The position numbers and the translations under genes were made by a program. A DNA stretch of 64,000 nt. Origin: Reyranella massiliensis 521. Its GTDB lineage: Bacteria > Pseudomonadota > Alphaproteobacteria > Reyranellales > Reyranellaceae. The notes below the pieces were generated by a model. The model worked only from the letters and a program-made list of their open reading frames with translations. It was not told the origin of the DNA and did no database searches. Location of the stretch: contig CAMAYC010000001.1 in assembly GCA_945862125.1 (NCBI GenBank), positions 43,649 through 107,648 of the forward strand, read 5' to 3'. Position 1 is the first letter of the stretch. Every line of letters starts with the position of its first letter. Of the stretch, positions 1-9,090 are shown one piece after another.

Positions 1-243
1 GGTGTAGCGGAAACCCTGGTCGGTCGGCTGGTATTCGAGGCGCCAGGTCTTGCCGTCGAGCGTGACCGAAGCGCGATTCTTGGCGTAGACCACCGACACT
101 TCCTTGCGACCGTCGCAGAGATAGGCGATGCCCTGCGGAGTCGGGTCGTCGGCGGCGGGCCGCGGAATCAGGTTCGTCTGTGGTTGCTCTTGGGCGACAC
201 AGCCACACAACAAGGCAATCGCTGCAATCGACAGGCGCTTCAT
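1..243 (-). CDS. MliC-like (C-type lysozyme inhibitor) lipoprotein, 3'-truncated by window edge
   Basis: Reverse translation MKRLSIAAIALLCGCVAQEQPQTNLIPRPAADDPTPQGIAYLCDGRKEVSVVYAKNRASVTLDGKTWRLEYQPTDQGFRYT: lipobox (LLCGC) plus YxCDG...V.Y....A.V.LDG..W.L pattern. Not in ORF track because it runs off the window. Confidence 0.75.
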   Translation of the reverse strand, partial: MKRLSIAAIALLCGCVAQEQPQTNLIPRPAADDPTPQGIAYLCDGRKEVSVVYAKNRASVTLDGKTWRLEYQPTDQGFRYT

Positions 244-296
244 CCTGCGCTTTCCTCCCTGGACCGGCACCTTAAGGAAATCGGGGGAACGTGCAA

Positions 297-1100
297 ATGC
301 CACTCTTCAAACTGCGTGATGGCGCCGAGCTCTACTACGAAAGGAACGGAAGTGGGCCGCCCTTGTTCCTGGTGGCCGGTCTGGGAGGCGATGGCCGCTT
401 CTGGGGCGCCAATGTCGACGACCTCGCCCGGAATTTCACGGTGGTCGTGCACGATCATCGCGGCACCGCGCGCAGCACGCTGTCGCGACTCACCTACAGC
501 GTCGAGCAAATGGCCGACGATGCGCTGCAACTCATCGAGGGGCTGGGCTTCGACCGGGTCCATTGGTGCGGCCATTCGACCGGCGGCGCCATGGGGCAGG
601 TGCTGGCCATCGAACATCCCGAGCGCATCGACCGGCTGGTGTTGAGCTCGACCTGGGCGAAGACAGATGCCTTCTTCCGTCGCCTGTTCGAGGTGCGCTC
701 CCTGATGCTCCGCGAGCTCGGCCCCGAGGCCTACCTGAAATCGAGTGCGCTGGCGCTCAACATGCCGTCGTGGGTGCGCGACCATGACGCCGACCTGGTG
801 GCGGCCGAAGCCAAGGCCCGCGAGACCATTCCGGTCCCCGAGATCGTCCTGTCGCGCATCGCAGCCATCGTCGCCCACGACCGGCGGGAGCAGTTGCAGA
901 AGGTGCAGGCGCCGACTCTGGCGATCTGCGCCCGCGACGATACCGTGACCCCGCTCTATTTCACGGAAGAGCTGGTCCGGCTGATCCCGGGCGCGCGGGC
1001 CTATGTGCTGGCGGACGGCGGCCATGCATATCCGAACGTGCATGGCGCGGAGTTTCGGCGTGTAATGACCTCCTTCCTCCTGGAGTCCAGACTCTCATGA
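297..1100 (+). CDS. alpha/beta hydrolase (3-oxoadipate enol-lactonase-like)
   Basis: ORF with G-G-DGRFWG, HDHRGTARS, CGHSTGGAMGQ nucleophile elbow, DDTVTP and GGHAYPN motifs. Confidence 0.85.
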   Translation: MPLFKLRDGAELYYERNGSGPPLFLVAGLGGDGRFWGANVDDLARNFTVVVHDHRGTARSTLSRLTYSVEQMADDALQLIEGLGFDRVHWCGHSTGGAMGQVLAIEHPERIDRLVLSSTWAKTDAFFRRLFEVRSLMLRELGPEAYLKSSALALNMPSWVRDHDADLVAAEAKARETIPVPEIVLSRIAAIVAHDRREQLQKVQAPTLAICARDDTVTPLYFTEELVRLIPGARAYVLADGGHAYPNVHGAEFRRVMTSFLLESRLS

Positions 1101-2272
1101 ATATCGAGCCCAAGATCGCCGCCTTCGCCCACGAACTGACCGCCATCCGGCGTGACATCCACGCCCATCCCGAACTCGGCTTCGAGGAGGAACGGACCAG
1201 CACCATCGTGGCGCAGAAGCTGAAGGAGTGGGGCCTCGAGGTCACGACCGGCATCGGCAAGACCGGCGTCGTCGGAACCATCCGTGTCGGCAACAACCCG
1301 CGGGCCATCGGACTGCGCGCCGACATGGATGCACTGCCGATGGACGAGCTCAACACCTTCGATCATCGCAGCACCCACAAGGGCCGCATGCATGCCTGCG
1401 GCCATGATGGCCACACCACGATGCTGCTGGGCGCCGCCAAGTATCTCTCGGCAACGCGCAATTTCGACGGCACCGTGCATCTCATCTTCCAGCCGGCCGA
1501 GGAGGGCCGCGGCGGCGCCGAGGCGATGGTCAAGGATGGACTCTTCGACAAGTTTCCCTGCGAGCAGATCTTCGGCATGCACAACAGGCCCAAGCTCGAC
1601 GTCGGCAAATTCGCCATTCGTTCGGGTCCGCAGATGGCAGGCGGCGGTCTGTTCGACATCCACATCACCGGCAAGGGGGCCCACGGCGCGCGGCCGGAGA
1701 CCGGCGTCGACCCGGTGATCATCGCCACCCAGATCATCTCGGCGCTGCAGAGTGTAGTATCGCGCAATGTGGCACCGCTCGATTCGGCGGTGATCTCGGT
1801 GACTCAGATGCATTCCGGCGACGCCTACAATGTCATCCCCCAGGAGGCGGTACTGCGCGGCACGGTCCGTGCCTTCCGAAAGGAGACGATGGCACTGATC
1901 AAGGAGCGCATCGAGACGATCTCGGCCGGCATCGCGCACACGCTGGGCGGCAGCGCCAAGGCTGACGTGCGGATCGCCTTTCCGCCGCTGGTCAATGACA
2001 AGGATGCGGTGAAGTTCATCGCCGATGTAGCGGCTGAAATCGTCGGTCCCGAGAACATGAACCGCGAGGGGCCTTACGTGATGGCGTCGGAGGACTTCTC
2101 CTACATGCTCGAGAAAGTGCCCGGCGCCTTCATCAACATCGGCAACGGCGGTGGCGAGGGAGGCTGCGAGGTGCACAATCCCAGCTACGATTTCAACGAC
2201 GATATCCTGACCTTGGGCGCCACGCTGTGGTCGAGGGTCGTCGAAACCAAGCTCGCCAAGGACGCGCGCTGA
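1097..2272 (+). CDS. M20 family amidohydrolase (hippurate hydrolase-like)
   Basis: RRDIHAHPELGFEE, ADMDALPM, HACGHDGHTTMLLGAAKYL, FQPAEEGRGGAEAM motifs; 4-bp overlap with upstream gene. Confidence 0.92.
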   Translation: MNIEPKIAAFAHELTAIRRDIHAHPELGFEEERTSTIVAQKLKEWGLEVTTGIGKTGVVGTIRVGNNPRAIGLRADMDALPMDELNTFDHRSTHKGRMHACGHDGHTTMLLGAAKYLSATRNFDGTVHLIFQPAEEGRGGAEAMVKDGLFDKFPCEQIFGMHNRPKLDVGKFAIRSGPQMAGGGLFDIHITGKGAHGARPETGVDPVIIATQIISALQSVVSRNVAPLDSAVISVTQMHSGDAYNVIPQEAVLRGTVRAFRKETMALIKERIETISAGIAHTLGGSAKADVRIAFPPLVNDKDAVKFIADVAAEIVGPENMNREGPYVMASEDFSYMLEKVPGAFINIGNGGGEGGCEVHNPSYDFNDDILTLGATLWSRVVETKLAKDAR

Positions 2273-2291
2273 GCGAGGCACGGGAGGAAGC

Positions 2292-2819
2292 ATGGTGACG
2301 ACCAACGACACCCGGCACTGGCTGCTCAAGGACCTGCCGTACGCGGCCATGCTGGCACTTGCCGTGGGCGGTCTCGTGCTCACCAGCTTCCGCGGACCCA
2401 CGACCTATTACTACTGGATGGCGCTGGCGCCGATTTATGGGTTGATCTGCGTCGTGGCGGGGTGGCGACACCTCGACACGGGCGCCGGCCACATGCAGCT
2501 CGCGGTGACGCAGGCACTGCATTGGTTGGCCTTCGTCGGCGCCATGTGGCTGATGTTCCTGCCGCAGGTTCGCGGCATCGACAGCGACAATGCAACCAGC
2601 CTCACACTCCTGATCCTGCTGGCGCTCGGCACTTTCGTGGCCGGCGTGCATGCCCGCGTGTGGCGCATCTGTGCTGTCGGCGTCTTTCTTGCCGCCGCGG
2701 TGCCGGCAGTGGCCTGGGTCCAGGAATCGGCCATGCTCCTGCTGGTCGGCGCCCTGCTGGTGATCATGATTGGGCTCTTCTTCTGGTGGATGTGGCGCCG
2801 CGAGAGCGGACGGTTGTGA
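2292..2819 (+). CDS. multi-TM hypothetical membrane protein
   Basis: 175-aa ORF with about five hydrophobic segments, in operon orientation. Confidence 0.65.
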   Translation: MVTTNDTRHWLLKDLPYAAMLALAVGGLVLTSFRGPTTYYYWMALAPIYGLICVVAGWRHLDTGAGHMQLAVTQALHWLAFVGAMWLMFLPQVRGIDSDNATSLTLLILLALGTFVAGVHARVWRICAVGVFLAAAVPAVAWVQESAMLLLVGALLVIMIGLFFWWMWRRESGRL

Positions 2820-3415
2820 GCACAAAGGTCATTCTCTGGAGCGACTATGTCAGCCCCTATGCCTTCGTCGCCAGGGCATGGGCCTATGAGCTCGAGGCCG
2901 ACTACGATCTGACGCTTGAGTGGCGGCCCTACACGCTCGATATCGCCTCGTTCCAGGGCTCGGTGGCCGAGCGCGATGCCCACCACTGGCGCCGCGTGCG
3001 CTACGCCTACATGGACGCCAGGCGCTTTGCCAACAAGCAGGGCCTGACCCTGATGGGCCCGAAGAAGATCTTTCATGCCCGGCCGGTCAATGCCGGCATG
3101 CTCTACGCGCAGAAGCACGCTGTCTTCCGCCGCTACAACGATCGCGCATTCGATCTCTTCTGGCGGCGAGAGCTCGACCCCGAAAGTCCCGAGGCGGTGG
3201 CCGCGCTGCTGGTCGAGGCCGGTGCGCCTCCAGGCTTCGAGGATTTTCTCGCCGGTGAAGGCGGGGCCGAGCACGACCGGCTGCGCCTCGAAGCCGAGAC
3301 GTCGGGCGTGTTCGGCGTGCCCACTTTCAGCTTCGATGGCGAATTGTTCTGGGGCGGCGACCGGATCGCCCTGTTGCGCGAACGGCTCGACGAAAAGGGC
3401 GCGAAGCGACGCTAG
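2816..3415 (+). CDS. DsbA-family / 2-hydroxychromene-2-carboxylate isomerase-like thioredoxin-fold protein
   Basis: GTG start overlapping upstream stop; VILWSDYVSPYAFVA and C-terminal GVFGVPTFSFDGELFWGGDRI motifs. Confidence 0.85.
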   Translation: MSTKVILWSDYVSPYAFVARAWAYELEADYDLTLEWRPYTLDIASFQGSVAERDAHHWRRVRYAYMDARRFANKQGLTLMGPKKIFHARPVNAGMLYAQKHAVFRRYNDRAFDLFWRRELDPESPEAVAALLVEAGAPPGFEDFLAGEGGAEHDRLRLEAETSGVFGVPTFSFDGELFWGGDRIALLRERLDEKGAKRR

Positions 3416-3418
3416 CTG

Positions 3419-3805
3419 CTAGGCATCGGGCGGCTGGTCGATCGTGCGTTCGATGCGCTGGTGCAGCGTTTTCACCTCGCCGCGCTGCTTTTTCGCGCGA
3501 TCCTTGAGCAGGCGCTTGGCGCGCCGGAAGGCGTCGTTGACGGCAAATTGAGGGCTCGCGAAGCGGTCGTCGGCCTGCGGTGTGTGATCGATGTTGATGT
3601 CGATGCCACCCGGCAGGGTCGCATGGATGTTGGCGCTGAACAGGTTGCTGGTTCGGTGATGCTTGTCGGGAATTTTGACCACGACGTGGCAGGCGGTCAT
3701 GCGGCCGTACAACTGCTCAAGCGTCTCGACATGTCCGGTGATCAACTGGCTCAGCGCCTCGCTGGTATCGCCGCCCTGAAAGCTGATTTTGAGGGGTGTT
3801 TCCAT
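3419..3805 (-). CDS. HPF/RaiA-family ribosome-associated protein
   Basis: METPLKISFQGGDTSEAL...VETLEQLYGRMTACHVVVKIPDKHHRTSNLFSANIHATLPGG...DAFRRAKRLLKD. Confidence 0.75.
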   Translation of the reverse strand: METPLKISFQGGDTSEALSQLITGHVETLEQLYGRMTACHVVVKIPDKHHRTSNLFSANIHATLPGGIDINIDHTPQADDRFASPQFAVNDAFRRAKRLLKDRAKKQRGEVKTLHQRIERTIDQPPDA

Positions 3806-3873
3806 GTCGATCCTCCCTGCAGTGTTTCAACGTCCTTCTTGAACGTGGTGCGCGCGCGAGGCGTTGCAAGCGG

Positions 3874-4836
3874 TCATGGCGCAGGTTTCGCCGGCAATCC
3901 CCGGGCGGCGAGATAGGCTTCGAGCACGCCGGTCCACAGGGCGGGTGCCGATGAGATCTGATGGCCGTTCAGCCCTTCGGGCGGCTGGTACTCATGGAAC
4001 GTGCCTTTGCCGCCTGCCGCCTCGAAGGCGGCAAAATTTCCGCGGCTGTGGGCCAGCGAATAGAACGGATCCTTGTTGCCGTAGAGCCAGATAGACGGTT
4101 GGCCGTAGGCGGCGCCGCGATTGAACAGGTTCTGGTTGATGCCGCTTGCACTCCAGCAGGCGCCGCCCATCCAGCCGCCGACGAAGTTGATCGCCCCGCG
4201 CGGCGTGCCGGGCTGGCGGCCGGTCCAGGCAATGGCGAGGATGCCGCCGCGCGACTGGCCGCCGATGGCAACGCGGCTGCGGTCGACGAACGGTTGCGCC
4301 AGAATCACCGGTGTGATGGCGTCGATGTCGCGCAGCGCGCGCTCGGCGCCGGGGATCGAGAGTGTCGGCTCACACGCATAGCCCTGTGCCCTGTCGGCCG
4401 CGAAGCCTTCGTCGTAGCGCCCTTCCGAGCCGCCGCGGCCACGACGCGACGGCAGCACCACGGCCCAGCCGCGGGCCGTGAACCATTGGGCAAGCGTTCT
4501 TGGATCGTAGGGACGCGCGAAGAGCGAAGGATCGTTGCCGCGCCCTGTCGAGCCATGATGAAAGATCAGCGTCGGGAAGGGGCCGGCTCCAGCCGGCTTA
4601 TAGGTGATCGTGGCGAGCTTCACCTGCCCGCCATCGATCGTGACCGGCACCATCGATCTTTCCTGAGCCGCAACCGGAAGTGCGGCGATCAGGCCGACGG
4701 CAAGGAAGAACGAGCCTAGTCGCCCGCCGCGACGGCCTCGGTCGAGACGGCCTCGGCGGGTCGTGCGACGCGATGCGTCACCATGCGGTGATGCAGCGTG
4801 CGGACCGTATCGCTTCCGCGGGTCAGGCAGAGCCAT
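3874..4836 (-). CDS. exported alpha/beta hydrolase (dienelactone hydrolase-like)
   Basis: LIFHHGSTGRG, GGQSRGGILAI nucleophile elbow, signal-like LGSFFLAVGLIAALPVAAQE. True start uncertain (first canonical start at 4836). Confidence 0.75.
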   Translation of the reverse strand: MALPDPRKRYGPHAASPHGDASRRTTRRGRLDRGRRGGRLGSFFLAVGLIAALPVAAQERSMVPVTIDGGQVKLATITYKPAGAGPFPTLIFHHGSTGRGNDPSLFARPYDPRTLAQWFTARGWAVVLPSRRGRGGSEGRYDEGFAADRAQGYACEPTLSIPGAERALRDIDAITPVILAQPFVDRSRVAIGGQSRGGILAIAWTGRQPGTPRGAINFVGGWMGGACWSASGINQNLFNRGAAYGQPSIWLYGNKDPFYSLAHSRGNFAAFEAAGGKGTFHEYQPPEGLNGHQISSAPALWTGVLEAYLAARGLPAKPAP

Positions 4837-4967
4837 GGGAAGAAACCATGCACGAAGCAGGCGAGGCTGCCTAGCAGCATGCGACCGCCGAAGCCGAAGG
4901 CCATGCCCATGTGCTGGAAGTAGGTTTCGTTGACCTGGGCGGGATGATCGGTGAAGCGGCGAAGCAT
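4716..4967 (-). CDS. DUF6356-like small membrane protein
   Basis: MLRRFTDHPAQVNETYFQHMGMAFGFGGRMLLGSLACFVHGFFPWLCLTRGSDTVRTLH, typical DUF6356 pattern (from memory). Confidence 0.7.
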   Translation of the reverse strand: MLRRFTDHPAQVNETYFQHMGMAFGFGGRMLLGSLACFVHGFFPWLCLTRGSDTVRTLHHRMVTHRVARPAEAVSTEAVAAGD

Positions 4968-5052
4968 GAGAACAATTTTAACGACAGCGCCGGGAAACGG
5001 CTTGCTACCTTTGCACCAAAGGGCCCAGATTTGAGAAAGTCATTCCAAGGAA

Positions 5053-5538
5053 ATGCCAATGTCCGCGAAAATATCGCTCGATTCCTTTGACAAGAAGATT
5101 CTGGATTGCCTGCAGGACAATTCGGACATGGCCCTGGCCGAGATCGCCCGCCGGGTCGGACTCTCGACCACGCCGTGCTGGCGGCGCATCAACCGGCTTC
5201 AGGAGGAGGGGATCATCCGCGCCCGGGTGGCGCTGCTCAACCGCAAGGCCGTGAACGCTGGGGTGACGGTGTTCGTGGCGGTGCGCACTGCCCAGCATAC
5301 GGCGCCCTGGCTCGCCCGCTTCGCCAGGGCGGTGGCGTCGTTTCCCGAGGTCATCGACTGCTATCGCATGAGCGGCGAGATCGACTACCTGATTCGCCTC
5401 GCGCTGCCCGATATCGAGGCCTACGACGCCTTCTACAAGCGCCTGATCGCCAAGGTCGAACTCAGCGATGTCACCTCCATGTTCGCCATGGAAGAGATCA
5501 AGTCCACCACGCGGCTCCCGCTTTCCTACCTCCCCTAG
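5053..5538 (+). CDS. Lrp/AsnC family transcriptional regulator
   Basis: LDSFDKKILDCLQDNSDMALAEIARRVGLSTTPCWRRINRLQEEGII HTH plus AsnC ligand domain. Confidence 0.93.
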   Translation: MPMSAKISLDSFDKKILDCLQDNSDMALAEIARRVGLSTTPCWRRINRLQEEGIIRARVALLNRKAVNAGVTVFVAVRTAQHTAPWLARFARAVASFPEVIDCYRMSGEIDYLIRLALPDIEAYDAFYKRLIAKVELSDVTSMFAMEEIKSTTRLPLSYLP

Positions 5539-5599
5539 CGTCCGGCCGAACCGGGCTCTAGGATCGCCTGGAATTCGCTCCAGAAAAGCAGGGGAAACG

Positions 5600-6595
5600 A
5601 TGTCCACGAGCCCGACCGCAGGCAAGAATCGCAAGAAGGTGCTGATCGTCGGCCGCATGCCGCAGGCCGGCCTGGACGTGCTCAAGAAGCGCGACGACGT
5701 CGATTTCGAGATCCTGGCCGACGATACGGTTCCGTCGCTGCACCCCAAGCTCAAGGACGCCCATGCTGTGACCCTGGGCGGCACGCCGTTCCGCCAGGCC
5801 GAACTCACCGCCGCGCCGGAGATGATGGTTGTGGCCCGCCTCGGCGTCGGCTTCGACGCGGTCGAGATACCGGCCCTCAACAAACGCAAGATCCCGCTCA
5901 TGACCACGGGCATCGCGAACTCGGTGTCAGTGGCGGAGCATGCGATGTACATGCTGCTCGCCGCCGCGCGGCTCACCAAGAAGTCCGACCGCTGGGTGCG
6001 CACCGGCGCCTGGGGCGAGCGCCTCAGCGACCTGCCGTCCGACGTGGCGGGCAAGAAGGTCCTGGTGATCGGCATGGGCCGCATCGGCTCGCGCACGGTG
6101 AAGCGCTGCGTCGCCTTCGAGATGGAGACCTATGTGCTCGATCCGAACGTGTCGAAAGCCGACATCGAGAAAGCCGGCGCCACCAAGGTCACGGACCTCA
6201 AGGCAATCCTGCCGCAGGTCGACTACGTGTCGATCCACTGCCCGAAGGCGCCCGAGACGATCGACATGTTCAACGCCGAGACGCTGGCGCTGATGAAACC
6301 CACGGCATTCCTGGTGAACACCGCGCGTGGCGGCATCATCAACGAGGACGCCCTCTACAATGCGCTGAAGAGCGGCAAGCTGCGCGGCGCCGGCCTCGAC
6401 GTGCTCGACAAGGAGCCGCCGGATCCCACGAACAAGCTGTTCGAGCTCGAGAACGTCTTCTTCAGCCCGCACATGGCCGGCGTCACCCAGGAAGCAAGCG
6501 ATCGCATGGCGGTGACCGCCATCGAAAACATCCTGAGCGTTTTTGACGGCCGTCCCAACGCCGCCCATTGCGTGAACAAGGAAGTGCTGGGCTAA
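5600..6595 (+). CDS. D-isomer specific 2-hydroxyacid dehydrogenase (phosphoglycerate dehydrogenase-like)
   Basis: VIGMGRIGSRTVKRC nucleotide-binding motif, NTARGGIINEDAL, DVLDKEPPDP...HMAGVT. Confidence 0.9.
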   Translation: MSTSPTAGKNRKKVLIVGRMPQAGLDVLKKRDDVDFEILADDTVPSLHPKLKDAHAVTLGGTPFRQAELTAAPEMMVVARLGVGFDAVEIPALNKRKIPLMTTGIANSVSVAEHAMYMLLAAARLTKKSDRWVRTGAWGERLSDLPSDVAGKKVLVIGMGRIGSRTVKRCVAFEMETYVLDPNVSKADIEKAGATKVTDLKAILPQVDYVSIHCPKAPETIDMFNAETLALMKPTAFLVNTARGGIINEDALYNALKSGKLRGAGLDVLDKEPPDPTNKLFELENVFFSPHMAGVTQEASDRMAVTAIENILSVFDGRPNAAHCVNKEVLG

Positions 6596-6810
6596 CCCGG
6601 CACCAGATCCTCGATCTCCTCGTCGGTCGGAAAGCGGCCGGTCTTGCTGCGGGTGTATTTGAGCGCGCCGTCGACGGTGACGTCGAACTGGCCGGATTTG
6701 CCGGGGCGCAGCTCGATGTCGGCGGCGCCCCGCTTTTCGAGGTGTGCCCTCACACGGAGGGCCTGCGGCTTATAACCTCAAGCGCCGCAATACTCGATCA
6801 GGACTTTCAT
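6592..6810 (-). CDS. SelW/Rdx-family selenoprotein; in-frame UGA (6780..6778) read as selenocysteine
   Basis: ATG at 6810..6808; codons ATG AAA GTC CTG ATC GAG TAT TGC GGC GCT TGA GGT TAT AAG CCG...; 72 codons plus TAG, frame intact on both sides of TGA; YCGAUGYK motif; downstream hairpin. Missed by ORF track. Confidence 0.85.
6746..6762 (-). promoter_or_regulatory. putative bacterial SECIS hairpin of the SelW-like gene
   Basis: RNA 5'-GCCCUC CGUGU GAGGGC-3': perfect 6-bp stem, 5-nt loop, G at second loop position; 21 nt between UGA and loop. Confidence 0.65.
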
Positions 6811-6857
6811 CCTGTTAAGGTGGAGGTCAGGCCTCGCGCCATCAAGGGGGACATCGG

Positions 6858-7838
6858 ATGAAATACGGACCGCTCGGCCGCTCGGGCCTGATCGTGAGCA
6901 GGATCTGCCTCGGCGGCAATTCATGGGGCGCCAAGGGTCGCCGCGGCTGGGGCAAGTTCGACGAGGCCGAGGCGCCGGCCTACTTCAAGCGGGCGCTCGA
7001 TGTCGGGATCACCTTCTTCGACACTGCAGACGCCTACAACGCCGGCCGCTCCGAGGAGATCATGGGCGCTACGCTCATGAAGATGGCGAAGCGCGAGGAA
7101 TTCGTGTTGTCGACCAAGGTCGGCATCCGCATGAGCCCGGTGGCCAACGACCAGGGCACCGGCCGCAAGCATCTGATGGCCGCGGTCGACGAGCAGCTGA
7201 AGCGCCTGCAGACCGACTATCTCGACGTCTACCAGGTCCATCGGCTCGATCCGCACACGCCGATGGAAGAGACCATGTACTCGCTCGACCAGATCGTCCG
7301 CTCGGGCAAGGTCCGCTACATCGGCGGCTCGACCATGCCGGCCTACAAATTCGCCCAGATGGTGATGATCGCCGACTGGAAGGGCTATGCCCGGCCGATA
7401 GCGATGCAGAACCTCTACAATCTCATCCAGCGCGAGGAAGAGCGCGAGATGAACCGGCTGTGCGACGAGCAGGGCGTCGGGCTCATTCCCTACTCACCGC
7501 TGGCGCGCGGCTTCCTGGCCGGCAATCGCAGCAAGGACGGCGGCGGCTCGACCGAGCGCTCCAAGAACGACACGGTGGTGAAGGACGGAACCTATCGCGA
7601 CAGCGATTGGGAGATCGTGAAACGGCTGAAGAAGATCGCCAAGGAGAAGGGCGCGACGCCGGCCCAGGTGGCGCTGGCCTGGCTGCTGCACAAGCCCTAC
7701 ATGGGTGCGCCCATCATCGGCGCCACCGACCTCGACCAGCTCACTTCGGCCGCGAAATCGACCGAGATCGCACTCACGCCGGAAGACTCCAAGCTGCTCG
7801 AGCAGCCCTACGAATTCCGCGTGTCGCCCGAGAACTAA
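6858..7838 (+). CDS. aldo/keto reductase
   Basis: MKYGPLGRSGLIVSRICLGG..., FFDTADAYNAGRSEEIMG, YLDVYQVHRLDPHTPMEETM. Confidence 0.95.
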   Translation: MKYGPLGRSGLIVSRICLGGNSWGAKGRRGWGKFDEAEAPAYFKRALDVGITFFDTADAYNAGRSEEIMGATLMKMAKREEFVLSTKVGIRMSPVANDQGTGRKHLMAAVDEQLKRLQTDYLDVYQVHRLDPHTPMEETMYSLDQIVRSGKVRYIGGSTMPAYKFAQMVMIADWKGYARPIAMQNLYNLIQREEEREMNRLCDEQGVGLIPYSPLARGFLAGNRSKDGGGSTERSKNDTVVKDGTYRDSDWEIVKRLKKIAKEKGATPAQVALAWLLHKPYMGAPIIGATDLDQLTSAAKSTEIALTPEDSKLLEQPYEFRVSPEN

Positions 7839-9031
7839 GGACTGACGCGCCGCCGGATCGCCGCAGCGAACCAGAAGGCCAGAAGCGGCAGGACGACCGC
7901 GGCCGCCCAGAACACCGGCGGCGCACCCCAGCGGTCGACGATGGGGGCGGCCATCGGCACGCCAGCTGCCTGGCCCAGGAACAGGCAGAGCGCGAACAGC
8001 GCCATGCCGGCGCCGCGCGCTTCAGGCGCCATCTGCGTGCCGTGGGTCTGCAGCGTATTGTGGAACATGTAGAACGACACGCCCGAGAGCACGATGGCGG
8101 CGAACTCGACCTCGGCCGAGGGCGCGAGCGCCATGCCCGCGAAGGCCAGGCCAAGGCCCGTGCCGCCCCACATGCAAAGGCCGCGCTCGCCCAGCAGGCG
8201 CACGAGGTGGTGTGCCACCATCACGTACAGGAAGCCGCCGGCGCCGAAGGCGGCGACCGCAAGGCCGATGGCGGCGAAGCCCAGGCCGAAGCGCTGATGG
8301 AGATCGGCGCCGACGAAGGTGAAGGCGCCCCAGAACATGCCGCCTTCCAGCGCCACCACGAGGATCACCGTGAGCGCCCACGGCCGGCGCAGCACGCGGA
8401 GCATCTGGCCGACCATCGAGCCTTCGGCGCGCTCGCCCGGCCGGGCGAGGTCGGGGCGGGTGCGCATGACGGCGATCAAAGCGACACCGGCCATGACATA
8501 GATTGCGGCCAGCACCCAGAATACCGAGCGCCAGCCCAGCCAATCGCCGATGGCGCCGCCCAGCGCCGCGCCGGTCATAAGGCCCAGCGTCTGGCCGGTG
8601 AGGAAGCGGGCGAGCATCGCCTGGCGCCGCTCGTAGCTCACATTGTCGCCGACCCAGGCGATGGCCAGCGGGATGATGGCCGAACTGGCGAAACCGGTCG
8701 CGAAGCGGACCAAAGTGAGCATGCCCAGCGACCCCGCCAGCGCGCTCAGCACGCAGCAGGCCGCGGCGCCGATGCAGGCGATGGCGACCACCGGCATCTT
8801 GCCGTAGCGGTCGCCGAACGGGCCGTGCACCAGCACGAAAACGCCGTTGGCGAACAAAAAGGCGGTGGCCACGATCGAGGCGCCGCCGACCGTGGTGCCG
8901 AACTCGGCGGCGAGCTGGACCAGCAGCGGATCGGTCACGCGCATGTTGGCAGCCGAGGCGAAGGCCGCCAGGGACAGAAGAGCGATCGCGAGCATCGGGG
9001 CGGACCGCGGCGGCACGGCGGAGGGAGGCAT
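7835..9031 (-). CDS. MFS transporter
   Basis: 12-TM-like hydrophobic profile; [12 protein letters not shown] loop motif. Confidence 0.9.
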   Translation of the reverse strand: MPPSAVPPRSAPMLAIALLSLAAFASAANMRVTDPLLVQLAAEFGTTVGGASIVATAFLFANGVFVLVHGPFGDRYGKMPVVAIACIGAAACCVLSALAGSLGMLTLVRFATGFASSAIIPLAIAWVGDNVSYERRQAMLARFLTGQTLGLMTGAALGGAIGDWLGWRSVFWVLAAIYVMAGVALIAVMRTRPDLARPGERAEGSMVGQMLRVLRRPWALTVILVVALEGGMFWGAFTFVGADLHQRFGLGFAAIGLAVAAFGAGGFLYVMVAHHLVRLLGERGLCMWGGTGLGLAFAGMALAPSAEVEFAAIVLSGVSFYMFHNTLQTHGTQMAPEARGAGMALFALCLFLGQAAGVPMAAPIVDRWGAPPVFWAAAVVLPLLAFWFAAAIRRRVSP

Positions 9032-9090
9032 CGGCTGCCGGCTTAGCGGCTGGGCGACGTAAAGGAAAGGTCTCTTGGCAGGAGCCAGCG

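Noticed and set aside
6778-6780. Interpretation of the TGA as a pseudogene-causing stop
   Set aside because: Both flanks are coding in the same frame, the TGA falls exactly at the Sec position of YCGAUGYK, and a suitable hairpin follows; selenocysteine decoding is more parsimonious, pending a check for Sec machinery.
6923-9046. 707-aa plus-strand ORF
   Set aside because: Overlaps aldo/keto reductase in the wrong frame and is antisense to an MFS transporter; low-complexity shadow ORF with no recognisable domain.
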